A stretch of DNA of 64,000 nucleotides from positions 114,143,267 to 114,207,266 of the forward strand of contig NC_080172.1 in the NCBI RefSeq assembly GCF_950295315.1, read 5' to 3'. The stretch comes from Erinaceus europaeus (taxonomy: Eukaryota; Chordata; Mammalia; Eulipotyphla; Erinaceidae). Shown here piece by piece: positions 1 to 11,313 of the stretch; positions within the stretch are counted from its first letter, which is position 1, and the number at the start of each line of letters is the position of its first letter. Below the pieces are notes generated by a model. That model did not search any database. It was not told where the DNA came from and saw only the letters and a list, made by a program, of their open reading frames with translations. Both the position numbers and the translations under genes were made by a program.

Positions 1-118
1 CCTGTGAAGTGACTCCCCTGCAGGTAGAGAGCCGGGGGCTCAAACTGGGATCCTTCTGCCGGTCCTTGCACTTTGCACCTTGTGTGCTTAACCTACTACG
101 CTACCATCCGAATCCCTC
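1..118 (-). repeat. ERI-type SINE, form A, cut by window edge
   Basis: The minus strand reads the tRNA-like head, the B box and the CCCCACCTGCAGG body. The CT-rich part and tail lie outside the window. It is non-coding and typical of hedgehog SINEs. Confidence 0.85.
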
Positions 119-123
119 CTGCT

Positions 124-369
124 CTTTTTTTTAAATAATTTATTATTTTATTTTTGTTTTAAAAATATTTTTATGTTATTTTTTATTGGATAGTGATGGA
201 GTGAAATTGAGAAGGGAGAGGGGGATTCAAAACATGACAGGAAGACACTTGCAGCCCTGCATAACTACATGTGAAGTTTTCCCCCTGCAGATGGGGACAA
301 GGGGCTTGAACCTGGGCCTTTGCTCACTGTAATGCATGTGCTTAGCCAGGTGTGACACCACTTGGCCCC
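124..369 (-). repeat. ERI-type SINE, form B
   Basis: On the plus strand it starts with the T-rich complement of the tail and ends with the complement of GGGGCCA, the usual form B head. It is diverged. The next 150 bases (370-518) show no recognisable gene. Confidence 0.8.
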
Positions 370-518
370 ACACTGCTCTTCTTTATTTTAGCCAACTTGG
401 GTTTCTGTTGTTGGTAACTAAAAACCCTGATAGTAGGCAACAATACCTCTAAGAGTTTGTGGGACTTAAGAAGGAAGAGGGTATAAATTTGAACAACAAT
501 AAATAGTTCTTCCTTTGA

Positions 519-676
519 TCTCACCTCTCCAGAACCCTATCCAGTAGGGAAAGATAGAAATAGACTGGGGGTGTGGATCAATCTGCCAATGTCCATGTCC
601 AGAGGAGAAGCAATTACAGAAGCCAGACCTCCCCACTTTCTGCTCCCCTGAAAGAATTTTGGTCTATACTCCCAGG
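519..676 (+). repeat. 0.9-kb A-tailed family, internal fragment
   Basis: It contains the family's conserved block around GAAGCAATTACAGAAGCCAGACC, ending near TATACTCCCAG. A poly-G run (679-694) follows. The 3' part of what may be the same copy resumes at 1430. Confidence 0.75.
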
Positions 677-1128
677 CCCGGGGGGGGGGGGGGCACGGTG
701 GTAATGTTAAGGGGAGGTGGCCAGAGGGCTCTGAACTCCAGTTCCATCAAGAAGAGAAGAGAAAAAAAGGAAGGTGATTTGGATGGAGGGTTAAGTTTAG
801 GTATGACTTGAAAAGGAAGAGAAGATGGGACCTTTTTAAAAAAAAAAAAAAGGGTAGAGTTTTGATATTGGGCCAAAAAAAAAAAAAAGGGCAAATTTAA
901 TATTGTGTGCTTTGGTATAAAGTGGATGGAACCGGGAACCGGGAAGGAGGTGAAGGACACTGCAGAATGGCTTCATTTGTATATGGAATATAGAGAATTG
1001 AATATACAAAGGTGAAGAATACCAAGCTATTTTCAAGACCATGGGAGAACTATAGTGGTTATCTGTGGGGGTGAGGAGGGACACACAGACCTTTGGTGAC
1101 GGGAGTAGTGAAAAAAGAAGAAAAAAAG
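677..1128. other. Diverged sequence with homopolymer runs
   Basis: It holds a poly-G run, A-runs near 836-852 and 874-888, and purine-rich filler separating two pieces of a 0.9-kb family copy. Open frames here contain homopolymer-coded residues only, and no gene is recognised. Confidence 0.5.
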
Positions 1129-1335
1129 ATGGCATGCCTGGTTGAGCGCACATGTTACAATGTGCAAGGACCCGGGTTCAAGGCCCTGGTCCCCACCTGC
1201 AGGGAGGAAGTTTCATAAGTGGTGAAGCAGGGCTGCAGGTGTCTCTCTATTTCTTTCCCTCTCTATATCCCCCCCTCCCTTCCTCTCGATTTCTGGCTAT
1301 TTCTATCAAATAAAGATATTTTTTAAAAAAGGGAA
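1129..1335 (+). repeat. ERI-type SINE, form B
   Basis: The head (GGTTGAGCGCACATG), body (CCCCACCTGCAGG), CT-rich region and tail (AAATAAAGATAT) are in order. Confidence 0.85.
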
Positions 1336-1429
1336 AAATGCCAAAAATACATTAAAAGGGGCAAATGTACACAAAAAAGGACAGATAGTTGTCACAATAA
1401 TAGGTGACTCAAATCTGCAACCTTGGAAG

Positions 1430-1560
1430 AACTTCTGTAGCTTCCAGTGGACAGCACGGGGACACAGAACTCTGGTGGTGGGAATAATAGTACATAGTTA
1501 TACTCCTGGTATCTTGTCATTTTGTAAATCAGTATTAAATGACTAGTAAAAAAAAAAAAA
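1430..1560 (+). repeat. 0.9-kb family, 3' end with A-tail
   Basis: It carries the family 3' block (AGAACTCTGGTGGTGGGAA, then a stretch ending ATTAAATGACTAGT) and an A13 tail. It is probably the end of the element that begins at 519. Confidence 0.7.
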
Positions 1561-1571
1561 ACATCTAAAAG

Positions 1572-1784
1572 GGGCCAGGAGGTGGTGCATCTGGTTAAGT
1601 GCACACACTACAGTGTACAAGGACCCGGGTTCAAGCCCCTGGTCCCCACCTGCAGGGGGAAAGCTTCATGAGTGGTGAAGCAGGGCTACAGGTGTCGCTC
1701 TGTCTCTCTCCATCTCTATCTCCCTTTCCCCTCAATTTCTCTCTGTCTCTATCTAATACAAATAAAGTCAAAAATTTTTTTTAA
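1572..1784 (+). repeat. ERI-type SINE, form B
   Basis: A complete form B from GGGGCCAGG to the AATAAAGTC tail. Confidence 0.9.
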
Positions 1785-1824
1785 AATGACAATAGCTATG
1801 AGATCCTGAATATGATGCCCGTGT

Positions 1825-2090
1825 TGGGAGTCAGGTGGTAGCTGGTGCAAAGCACAAGGACCAGTGTAAGGATCCAGGTTCCAGCCCCTGGCTCCCCACC
1901 TGCAGAGGAGTCGCTTCACAGTCAGTGAAACAGGTCTGCAGGTGTCTGTCCTTCTCTCCCTCTCTGTCTCCCCTCTTCTCTCCATTTCTCTCTGTCCTAT
2001 CCAACAACGAGATTAATAATAAATACAACAAATAAAATGACAAGGGCAACAAAAGGGAATAAATAAAATTAATTAAAAAAAATTTTTAAA
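1825..2090 (+). repeat. ERI-type SINE, form A, with target duplication
   Basis: It lacks about 20 bases in the head (the CACAGCGGGTTAAGCGC part). It is flanked by GATGCCCGTGTT (1813) and GATGCCCATGTT (2091), a 12-bp target-site duplication with one mismatch. Confidence 0.9.
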
Positions 2091-2571
2091 GATGCCCATG
2101 TTACATAAATGTATGAAGCAAAGACAAGGCTTTGGGTTGTTTGGGTGCAGCAGAGCTCTGTGGAAGGTCTCTGGGGGCACCCGCCTCAGGGATTTGCACC
2201 TGCTGAGAGGCCCGTGACCCTCTGGGGATGCTGTCTGTCCATGCAGCTTTCCCATTCCTATTCCATTCCTATTCCAATGCCTTTCCAATCAACCCAGCTC
2301 CTGTTCCAATCAGACCTGGTAAGGGTTTAATTGCTTTGGATTGGTTTTTGCCAGTGGCACCTTCTAAACCATCCTCCCCTCAAGCCCAGGGACCAAGAGA
2401 GATTAGTCACATCAAAAACGCCCTACAAACAACTGCAAAAAGCAGTCAAGGATGAAGGCGATGTAAACTTTTTTTTTTTAATTCAGCATCCCTGAGTGCC
2501 CCTGAGGGATGAGCAAACTTTGATGATAAACAGTGCCTGGTCTCTCTGGGCCATTTAAAAACACAACTGTG
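2091..2571. other. Single-copy-looking stretch
   Basis: No repeat or gene is recognised. Tandem-like CCATTCCTATTCCATTCC occurs at about 2250. Short open frames have no recognised domain. Confidence 0.4.
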
Positions 2572-2834
2572 GGGAGTTGGGCGGTAGCACAGCGGGTTAA
2601 GCGCAAGTGGCGCAAAGCACAAGGACCGGCATAAGGATCCCGGTTCGAGCCCCCGGCTCCCCACCTGCAGGGGAGTCGCTGCACAGGCGGTGAAGCAGGT
2701 CTGCAGGTGTCTATCTTTCTCTCCCCCTCTCTGTCTTCCCCTCCTCTCTCTATTTCTCTCTGTCCTATCCAACAACAACTACAACAAGGGCAACAAAAGG
2801 GAATAAATAAATAATATAAAAAAAAAAAAAAACA
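2572..2834 (+). repeat. ERI-type SINE, form A
   Basis: A complete A form flanked by ACACAACTGTGG on both sides, so the insertion boundaries are clear. It landed next to or inside an older SINE (2846-3008). Confidence 0.92.
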
Positions 2835-2845
2835 CAACTGTGGAG

Positions 2846-3008
2846 ACCCAAGAGATGATGCCATAGGTAAAGCCCCCACATTACCGTGTGTGAGACCCTA
2901 GGTTAAATCCCTGGCACCAGATGGGAGCACCCTGGGCAGTACCAAAGAAGCTCCATGAATGGCACAGTGTTTTGTAGATTTTCTCAATGTAGAATTAAAA
3001 AAAAACAA
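2846..3008 (+). repeat. Old tRNA-derived SINE, E-like
   Basis: A degenerate head (GATGATGCCATAGGTAAAGC) and a B-box-like GGTTAAATCCC, followed by an A-rich end. Confidence 0.5.
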
Positions 3009-3009
3009 A

Positions 3010-3322
3010 AAAACAATGTGTCCTGGAGCTCCGCTTCCCCAGAGCCCTTCCCCACTAGGGAAAGAGAGAGACAGGCTGGGAGTATGGATCCACCAGTCAA
3101 CACCCATGAACAGCGGGGAAGCAATTACAGAAGCCAGACTTTCCACCTTCTGCACCCCACAATGATCCTGGGTCCATACTCCCAGAGGGATAAAGAATAG
3201 AAAAGCTATCATGGGAGGGATGGGATACAGAGTTCTGATGGTGTGAATTGTACCCCTCTTATCCTATGGTCTTGTCAGTGTTTCCATTTTATAAATAAAT
3301 TAAATTTAAAAATTAGATAAAT
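3010..3322 (+). repeat. 0.9-kb family, 5'-truncated copy
   Basis: It runs from the CCCAGAGCCCTTCCCCACTAG block to the 3' end (CCTCTTATCCTATGGTCTTG) and an ATAAATAAATT tail. The open frame across it is a repeat translation also seen in other copies. Confidence 0.85.
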
Positions 3323-3631
3323 AGGGAGCAGGGCAGTAGCACAGCGGGTTAAGCACACGTGGTGCCAAGCGCAAGGACCGGCGTAAGGATCCCAGTTCGA
3401 GCTCCTGGCTCCCCACCTGCAGCCCCACCTGCAGGGGAGTCGCTTCATAGGTGGTGAAGCAGGTCTGCAGGTGTCTGTTTTTCTCTCCCCCTCTCTGTCT
3501 TCCCCTCTTCTCTTCATTTCTCTCTGTTCTATCCAACAACGAATGACATCAAGAACAACAACAATAATAACTACAACAATAAAACAACAAGGGCAACAAA
3601 AGGGAATGAATATTAAAAATAAATAAATAAA
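3323..3631 (+). repeat. ERI-type SINE, form A, with small internal duplication
   Basis: The body motif CCCCACCTGCAG is directly duplicated (3412-3435). The tail is the long CAACAATAAAACAACAAGGG form. Confidence 0.9.
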
Positions 3632-4046
3632 TGTGAAGAAAGAGACTGCTCAGAATATTTCACATGCACAAAAACCCTCTTGGGTTTACACATGATATAA
3701 AAATGCAGTGATAATCACAGAGCTTGCCTTATGTCCCATGCTCATTCTATGCCAGCACCGTCTGCACCCCCATCCTGTGCACTCACCCCGGGGGGGTGGG
3801 GTTTGCACATCCTTGCAGATAAGACAGCGGGGCCGTTGATCCTGGGCCCAGTCCATGGCTCTGACTGAGCATTCATTGTTTGAATTATTGCCCCTTCACA
3901 GAGTGCCTTATTCAATCTTTAGGAAAACACTGAGATAAGCATTTTACAAATTAGGAACAAGAAGTTAAGTTTCCTCTCTAGAGCCTGAGTCCTTGTGTAT
4001 GGTAATGTTTACTCTCTGCTGGGCATGCCACTATGTGGCCCTGATT
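3632..4046. other. Unique stretch with MIR-like remnant
   Basis: About 3885-4010 contains text similar to the MIR core (GATAAGCATTTTACAAATTAGGAA). No gene is recognised. Confidence 0.4.
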
Positions 4047-4382
4047 TTTTTTTTTTTTTAACCAGAAACACAGTTCAGTTATGGCTTGTGGTGGTGCTTG
4101 AGAGGAACCTGCAGGGGCCAGGTGGTGGGGCACCTGGTTGAGCGCAAAAAAATACGATGCACAAGGGCCCCGGCCCCTACCTGCAGGGGGAAAGCTTTGA
4201 GAGTGGTGAAGCAGTGCTGCATGTGTCTCTCTTCTTCTCTATCTCCCCCCTTTCCTGTCTCTACCAAATATATAAAGATTAAAAAAATTAGAAAAAGAGA
4301 GAGATGAACCTGGTTGGTACCTTGGAGCCTCAATCGCAGAAGTCTTTTGTATAATCGTTGCGCTACCTTTCCAGATCTGGGC
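4047..4382 (-). repeat. Old D SINE split by a form B SINE
   Basis: The antisense D sequence (GGCTTGTGGTGGTGCTTG, then GAACCTGG...CCTTGGAGCCTCAATC) is interrupted at about 4112. GAACCTG flanks the inserted B element on both sides as a short target duplication. Confidence 0.65.
4113..4298 (+). repeat. ERI-type SINE, form B, nested in D SINE
   Basis: The GGGGCCAGGTGGTGGGGCACC head and AAATATATAAAGATT tail are present. The B box region is partly deleted (GGGCCCCGGCCCC). Confidence 0.8.
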
Positions 4383-4566
4383 CCCATTCTTGTCCTTAGG
4401 ATCTCATGGAACTGCTAGAAAGACAGACAGGAATAATCAGCTCATGAAGACCTGTAGGAAATGACTGACTTGGTTGAATTCATGGAGGGAGAATTTGAGG
4501 GGAATGAGTTTGAACTCATCTGTTGAGGATAAAGAGAAGTTCCTGGGTGGGATGAGGGGTATAGGT

Positions 4567-5480
4567 TTTTTTTTCCATTTATTTGTTTATTTGATTTAAT
4601 AATGATCAACAAGACCATAGAATAAGAGGGGTTCAATTCCACACTGTTCCCATCACGAGAATTCCGTATCCCATCCCCTCCATTGGAAGCTTTCCTATCT
4701 CTCTGGGAGTATACAACAAAGATATTTATGGGGAGCAGAAGGTGAGAGGTCTGGCTTCTGTTATTGTTTCTCCACTGAACACGGGCGTTGCGATGTGGAT
4801 CCACACCCCCAGCTTGTTTCTATCTTTCCCTAGTAGGGCAGGACTCTGGGGAGGTGGGTTTCCAGGACACATTGGTGAGGTCATCTGCAACTTGGTATCT
4901 GAAAAAGTATTAAGCTAAAAAGCAAGACAAAGTGTTTAATAACCTGGAACCTGAAGCGAAGAATAGCAGATGAGATTTCAGGGTCTCCATTTTGGAAAAA
5001 GCTAGTAGGTCTATTTTAAGCATATTCTAAGGGGCCCTTGACTTCTCTGATTTTTGCCTGAGCTAGACAGCTAACATGCAGGTGGGCTAAAGGTATTACC
5101 TGGGGAGATGGTGTGGAGTTGGGAAAAGGATTAGAAAACTAGATCAGGGAAGAAAGTAGCTCCCAAATATGGGAAAGTATCTAAATATCATTAACTGTAA
5201 ACCCACTGATCTGATCTGGGGCCCATATTAAGCACAGGAGCCTATGTAACCTCTACATCCCTGTAGGTCTGAGCTCACATACTGTGGTCACAGCTGGGAA
5301 CATTCTAGGCTGCGCTCATTGCAAGACCCGTCCTCCTCAAGTGACAGAGTATGTTGACCCAGCCACCCTTTGGAAAATGGGGCAGTCTGACTATCATTGA
5401 TCCACATTGAGGACAAGGTCCTGGAGAGGCCCACAAGAGGGTTCATTATTTTGTTCCTGATGGAAATGACCAGTCACAGT
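4567..5480 (-). repeat. 0.9-kb family, near full-length
   Basis: The plus strand starts with the T-rich complement of the tail and ends at GTTCCTGATGGAA. Other long copies end at nearly the same base (about 7800, 14083, 24421), which marks the family's true 5' end. No conserved long reading frame is seen. Confidence 0.85.
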
Positions 5481-5637
5481 GGAGACAGGGATGGTAGGCA
5501 CAGGTACTTTACTCAGAAGGGATAGAAAAATGAAAGTCAGAGAAATTGGAGAGTTTGTGGAAGGAGGTCTTGCTAGCTGCTCTGATCCAGGCAAGGGAGA
5601 AGAAAGGTCAGCTAACTCCGTGAGGATGATAAAAGAA

Positions 5638-5966
5638 CTCTTCCCCAGAGCCCTTCCCCACTACAGAAAGAGAGAGACAGACTGGGAGTATGGATTGACC
5701 TGTGAACACCCATCTTCAGTGGGGAAGCAATTACAGAAGCCAGGCCTTCCACCTTCTGCATCCCACAATGACCCTGGGTCCATACTCCCAGAGGGTTAAA
5801 GAATAAGAAAGCTATCAGGGGAGGGGATGGGAAACAGAGTTCTGGTGGTGGGAATTGTGTGGAGTTGTACCCCTCTTATCCTATGGTTCAGTCAATGTTT
5901 CCTTTTTATAAATAAAACATTTTAAAAATAAAAAAAATATATTCCCAGCTTAAAAAGAAAAAAAAA
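5638..5966 (+). repeat. 0.9-kb family, 5'-truncated, with target duplication
   Basis: ACTCTTCCC occurs immediately before the element and again after its A-rich tail (about 5970). Variable 5' truncation, an A-tail and a target duplication are the marks of LINE-type mobilisation. Confidence 0.85.
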
Positions 5967-6054
5967 AAAGGACTCTTCCCTTTTATTTGGATGCTCACTG
6001 GAGAACGGATTCCACTGCTCCCAGCAAGCACCATGTTTAAAGGAGATGTCAGGA

Positions 6055-6275
6055 GGGCCGATGGTGGCACACATGATTGAGTGCACATGTTACAATATGC
6101 AAGGACCTGGGTTCAAGCCCCAGGCCCCCACATGCAGGGGGGGAAGCCTTATGAGCGGCGAAGCAGGTCTGCCAGTGTCTCTGTTTCTCTCCTTTCCTAC
6201 CTCCCTGCTTCCTCTTGATTTCTGTCTCTCTCTATCCAATAAATAAGTAAGGATAATGAAAAATAAAAATAAACA
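6055..6275 (+). repeat. ERI-type SINE, form B
   Basis: Head, body and CCAATAAATAAGTAAGGATAAT tail are all present. Confidence 0.9.
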
Positions 6276-6849
6276 AACAGACAAAGGTGGTGAGCTGAAA
6301 TCTCCCTTTGTAAAACAACAGGTCAGCTTAAAAATGGTGCAGCTACTGAGAAGTGAGCAAAGCCAACAGTACACACTGGAGGGAACTGTTTCAATAGCAA
6401 CCCCTCCCTAAGATTGCTGAGTTAGCATCAAGGCAAACAGGGCTCTGCTCTAAACACACAAGAGTGAACTGAGGGGTGGGGGCAGGTGGTAGTTTTCTGC
6501 CCCCACCCCCACCCCTAGTCCCCTGCAGCATCTGGTAACATCTGACAATGATGCCTTTAAAGGACAGCTCCACGTTCAGGAGAGGCCAGAGGATCCTGTA
6601 AATTAGACACAGCACTTTCTGTCTTCTCACTTTCTTGCCTGGACTTGCATCTTGCCAGGTGTGCAGTGGGATGATGGGAATCGCCAATCCAAAAGGCATT
6701 TATAGCATTCCGACGTTCAGGTGAGCCACTAGGTGGAGAAGGTCCGACTAGGGTCCTGTCATGGGAGTGTGTAGAGCAAGCCCGCTTCCCACTTAGCACA
6801 CCAGAGCACGCTGCAGTGCCCGGCCCAGGGGAAAGCCCCAGGAGTCACT
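6276..6849. other. Unique stretch, nothing recognised
   Basis: No repeat, RNA gene or convincing coding frame is seen. Confidence 0.4.
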
Positions 6850-7800
6850 TCTTTTTTATTAATGATTTAATAATGACGAATTTAATAAGATTGCAAGATA
6901 ACAGGGGTACATTTCCACACAGTTCCCACCACCAGAGTTCCAGGTCCCATCCCCTCCACTAGAAGCTTCCCAATTCTTTATCCTTCTAGGATTATGGACC
7001 AAAATTCTTTATGGGGTGCAGAAGGTGGGAGTTCTGGCTTCTGTAATTGTTTCTCCACTGGACATGGATGTTGGCAGGTCAATGGATACTTCCAGACTCT
7101 TTCTGTCTTTCTCTAGTGAGGTAGGGCTCTGGGGAGGTGAGGTTCAGGGACACAGTGGTGAGGTCATCTGCCCAGGGAGGTCAGGATGTAGCATCTGCAA
7201 CTTAGTGGCTAAAAGGTGCATAGTAGCATCTGCAACTTAGTGGCTAAAAGGTGGTAAACTATAAAGCAGGACAAATGCTTAGTAAATAGGAGCCCAAAGG
7301 TAGGAACAGAGCAGATGAAACTAGGTGTCTTCATGTGGGAAGAAGCTAGGAAGTCTATTTTAGGGATGTTCCAAGGGGCCCATGACTTTAGTCATTTTTG
7401 CCTGATCCTGATAGCTAACACGCAGGTGGCCTGTAAATATGGTCTGGGAAGATGGTGTCAGAGTTGAGAACAGGACTAGAAAGCTGGATCAGGGAAGAGA
7501 GTAGCTCCCAAATATAAGGAAGTTCTATAAATATCATCAGCTGTTTACCCGACGGATCTAACCCAGGGCCCATGTCTATTCATAGTTAGCACAAGAGTCT
7601 GTGTCACCTCCAAGTTCCTGTCAGTCTGAGCTTAAAGCCCATGGTCACAGCTGGGAACATTCTAGACTTCTCTTATTTCAGGACCCATCTTCCTCAAACA
7701 GTAGGGCTGTCCATCCCTACCATCGCTGCTATACTATAAAGAGGGCAAGGTCCCGGAGCGGCCCATAGGAAAGCTTATGATGATGTTCCTGATGGAAGCA
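6850..7800 (-). repeat. 0.9-kb family, near full-length, with internal 31-bp duplication
   Basis: A complete antisense copy ending at GTTCCTGATGGAA. Within it, about 31 bases (GTAGCATCTGCAACTTAGTG...) are tandemly repeated near 7188-7252. GAGTCAC before and GGTCAC after may be a weak target duplication. Confidence 0.85.
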
Positions 7801-8515
7801 GGGGTCACATTAAGTGGTACCTTTCCCCCTTCCAAGTACTCACATGTAACAGGAAGCTGGACAGCACTGAGCACAGAGATTCTGCATGGTTAGGCGGGGA
7901 CCTCTCCAACTCTGTCCAAGGTCAGAGACACCTTTCTCCACACCAGCTGCTTCAGCTGGAGGAGCCAGAGGACCAGGCTTTTCCAGACAAATGTAGACTC
8001 AGTGCCTTCCCAGCATGGAAATAGATCTCCCTGGGACTGGAGTAGCTAATGAATATGATAATTAGAATTGCTTATTAGGACCTGTCTTCTAAAGTTCATT
8101 TGTGCTTTTAATAGAATCTACAACACATCTGCTTAGCGAGGATGACAGATCCTTCCTGGTTTGGTGCATTTTAAAACAAGATCTTCATACCCTGACTTCT
8201 CCTGGTGTCCCTCCTGAGTCTCCTCCATCTGCCGCTAAGTTTCCCTTCACCACTGCTGGAGTCTTCAAGCTGCACCCAGTACACACCCTCCTTGTTAGGG
8301 AATCCTCTGGAATACCTCCTCCTGCCACTCCAGACTGGACTAGAATAAATAGTGTCCCCCCATGCCCTCAAGCAACCAAGTCCACCTGGAGCCTCACAAT
8401 AACTTTTTTTGAAAGTGAGATCTTCCCAGCTGTGTTCAAGTTCAGATGAGGTCCCAGCCGATTGGTGTGGGACCAGAGTCCAAAATCTTGTGTTCTTGTT
8501 AAAAGAACATGAATA
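7801..8515. other. Unique stretch
   Basis: An open frame at 8102-8449 (115 codons) has no recognised domain and no support as a gene. Confidence 0.4.
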
Positions 8516-9207
8516 TGTAGGGGCCCAAGGTTAGAGCGATGGGGTATACAGTTAACAGTATTTATAGACTTTCCTCATGTTTGGGAGCTACTCTCTGTTC
8601 TGACCCAGCTTTCTAATCCAATTCTCAACTCATGACACCATCTTCCCAGACAATACTTTTAGTCCACCTGCATATTAGATATCAGGCTCAGGCAAAAATT
8701 ACTGAAGTCATGGCTCCCTTGGAACATAGCTAAAATAGATTCCCTAGATTCTTCCCACATATGAACCCTAATTTCATCTGTTCTATGCCTACCTTTGGGT
8801 TTATTGAATAATTTACTTTATATCTTACCATCTTTCAGACACCAAGTTGCAGATGCTACTATGATTCCATCCTGACTTCCCTGGGCAGACGACCTCATTC
8901 ATGTGTCCTAGAATCTCACCTCCCCAGAGCCCTGTCCCACTAGGGAAAGATAGAAAAAGGCTGGGGGTATGGATCCACCTGCCATTGCCTATATCCAGAG
9001 AGAAGCAGTTACAGAAGCCAGACCTTCCACCTTCTGTACCCCATAAAGAATTTTGGTCCATACTCCCAGAGGGGGATAAAGAAGAAGGAAGTTTCTGATG
9101 GAGGGGATGGAACACAGAAGTCTGATAGTGGGAACTATATGGGATTGTACTCCTGCTATCTTACAGTCTTGTTTATCATTATTAAATCACTAATAAAATT
9201 AAAGAGG
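8516..9207 (+). repeat. 0.9-kb family, 5'-truncated long copy
   Basis: A sense copy with the central (GGGAGCTACTCTCTG) and 3' conserved blocks. It ends in ATTAAATCACTAATAAAATT. Confidence 0.85.
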
Positions 9208-9225
9208 GAGAGAGAGTCAGTGTAG

Positions 9226-9815
9226 GGGCCAGAGAGTTAGCTCACTGGGTAGAGTAGAACCCTGGTATGCGCACAGCCCAGGTTCAAACCCCAACACTAC
9301 ATGGGAAATTGCAAGGCATTGAGGAAAGCTCTGTTATTGTACTCTCTCTGTGTGTATGTCTCTCTCGCTCTGTCTCTCTCGCTCTCTCTCTCTCTCTCCC
9401 TCCCTCTCTCTGTGGTTGATGTCAGGGATTCACACATGCATTATACCACTACCAAGCAGCCTTTCCTTGGTCCTTGCACATTGTAACATGTGTGTTCAAC
9501 CAGATGTGCCACCACTCAGTCCTTCATTTATTTTATAGATTCAGAAGAGAAGAAGAGACAGAGAGAGGAGAGGGCTGGGGAGAGATCTCATTGCATAATA
9601 GTGCAGGGTTTGCACATCTGAAGTCCCAGGTTGATCTTAACACCACCACATGCCAGAGTTGAGAGAGAGAAAGAGAGAGAGACTGACAGACCGCAGTACT
9701 TTTCCCCCAGTGCTAGCCATAATGCTCCACCATGATGCTAGGGCTTGACTCCAGGATATCACATACAGTGAAGCACAAGTTCTGTGATGTGACCTACCTG
9801 CTAGGTCCCCACATG
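9226..9815. repeat. Mosaic of old D/E SINE fragments with CT repeat
   Basis: A sense head (GTTAGCTCACTGGGTAGAG) runs into a (CT)n tract (9359-9412). Antisense B-like text (9470-9530) and another D/E piece follow. The individual boundaries are uncertain. Confidence 0.55.
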
Positions 9816-10231
9816 TCTCTTTGTCAAGCCCTTTGCCTGTGGATGACTGGTTACCTTACTGAATCCAGGTGGCCCCAGTAGAAAGCAAACCTCTCAATTT
9901 CCTTGGAATTTGCCTAAAGACCCTGCCTGGGTAGCAGGAGCTGAGCTCTTAGATGATGATGAATATCCACATCTGTCTATCTTCACCTTGTCCCTGGAAG
10001 CCTGGTATCTACTTGGTGTGCAAGAATTTCCTGAAAAGATAATAGGAAACACTTGATCCTAAAATTGCTATGATGAGAGAAATTAGAAGGTCATGTCAGT
10101 CTTCTAGAGGCCTTGTAGCTCAGTCTTTAAGGTCGTGGGCACCCAACCTGTAGCTCTCAGCATGGAATCCTTACTGGTCAGGTAAGGGAGAACCTTTGGG
10201 GTACATGCATTTGGAAATACTGCCATGGCCT
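9816..10231. other. Unique stretch
   Basis: No feature is recognised. TAGCTCAGTCTTTAAGGTCG at about 10113 is vaguely tRNA-like but does not continue as a tRNA. Confidence 0.4.
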
Positions 10232-10244
10232 TAAACTAGGGTTT

Positions 10245-11237
10245 CAGAACCTTGAGATAATTACTGTTTTCTTCCAGAATCTCATTTGTTGTTTCTGCAT
10301 TTCTAATGACAATTGTTTAAAACTCTTTACTCACTCCTGTGATTATTTCCTTAACTAGTGTTTGGATGTTGACCTCATTATTTTGTACTTCACCCTTTGG
10401 GGGGATTTTAGCTGGACTCTTATCCTGGTTCATTTCTCCAATATTTCTTCTTGCTGGTTTAACCATTTCATATAGTACGTTATGAGGTTCCTCTCTCAGT
10501 ACTTTTCAAATTACTGATCACTCTTGCCTGGATTGAGTTGTGTCTAAGTAAGGTAATTAAAGGGTTCACAGTTGTGGAAATTGACAGTTGTTTCAATATT
10601 TTAATCCCTGAGTTGGAGCTCAGCAGCCTAAAAGCCTCTTTTGTTCTTTTTCTTCCCTGTAGGCTATGAGAGCCTGAGGCTTTTACACTATAAATAGGCT
10701 TCTTAGCTTAATCACTGACTCCTGACCAAGAGATAAAGCAGAGTGGGGCAGAGATAATCCAGTGGTTATGCAAAGAGACTTTCACAGCCCCACCTCTATG
10801 CCACCAAGTTATAGGTCTTCTCCTGAATTTCTTGGTTAGTTCTCTGTCCCCTGGTGTCAGCACAGGGCCTCCCTGCCGCTGCTCCAAATTCTGAGGGCAG
10901 TAGCAATGGAGACTCACAGTTGCCTTTGACGAGTCTCTGGGGAGTCCTCTCCTCCCTTCAGCCATCCCCTTGTTGGTGGAACAGACTGGAGGTGGTGTCT
11001 CAACTGATAAACTGTGGGACAGTTACCAGCCACTTAGTTTCTCCCTAGGCTCCTCTCTGTCACCAGCCACGTGTGTTTGCACTCACCATGATTTGATGGA
11101 TTCCTGAAGTTGTTCTAGTCCTGCCTTGTTGTGGTCCCAGGTGGTCTTCTTTGGTATTCCTAGTTGACCCAGGAGAGGAGAGAAACACAGCTGCTGCAGC
11201 TCCGTAGCCCCGCCTCCGGAAGTCCACTTCTATTTCC
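10245..11237 (-). mobile_element. L1 5'-end fragment (5' UTR plus ORF1 start), no A-tail, flanked by direct repeats
   Basis: Read on the minus strand, this starts with a CpG-containing L1 5' end (ACTTCCGGAGGCGGGGCT). It continues through the 5' UTR and into the start of ORF1, and stops just after CTCAAGGTT. It aligns by eye to the first 530 bp of the plus-strand L1 at 17776. Relative to that copy it has two extra blocks, at about 10722-11086 (365 bp) and about 10567-10646 (80 bp). It lacks the rest of ORF1, ORF2, the 3' UTR and any A-tail. TAAACTAGGGTTT stands at 10232-10244 and again at 11238-11250, so the truncated fragment sits directly between target-site duplications. ORF1 has a stop in its early part, so it is inactive. 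I infer that a 3'-truncated RNA was inserted. Confidence 0.85.
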
Positions 11238-11313
11238 TAAACTAGGGTTTGAAAAAATGGAATGGAAAATGGTAACTGAAGAAGGATGCTGATGGCTCCT
11301 TTCCCACCTGGAT

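Noticed and set aside
2446..2879. Recurrent frames reading CRPASPPVKRLPCRWG or LQTCFTACEATPLQVG
   Set aside because: Translations of antisense ERI SINE bodies, repeated at every such SINE.
8102..8449. 115-codon frame in unique DNA
   Set aside because: No domain, no start context, no splice context.
10105..10150. tRNA-like TAGCTCAGT
   Set aside because: It does not continue into an anticodon arm or B box.
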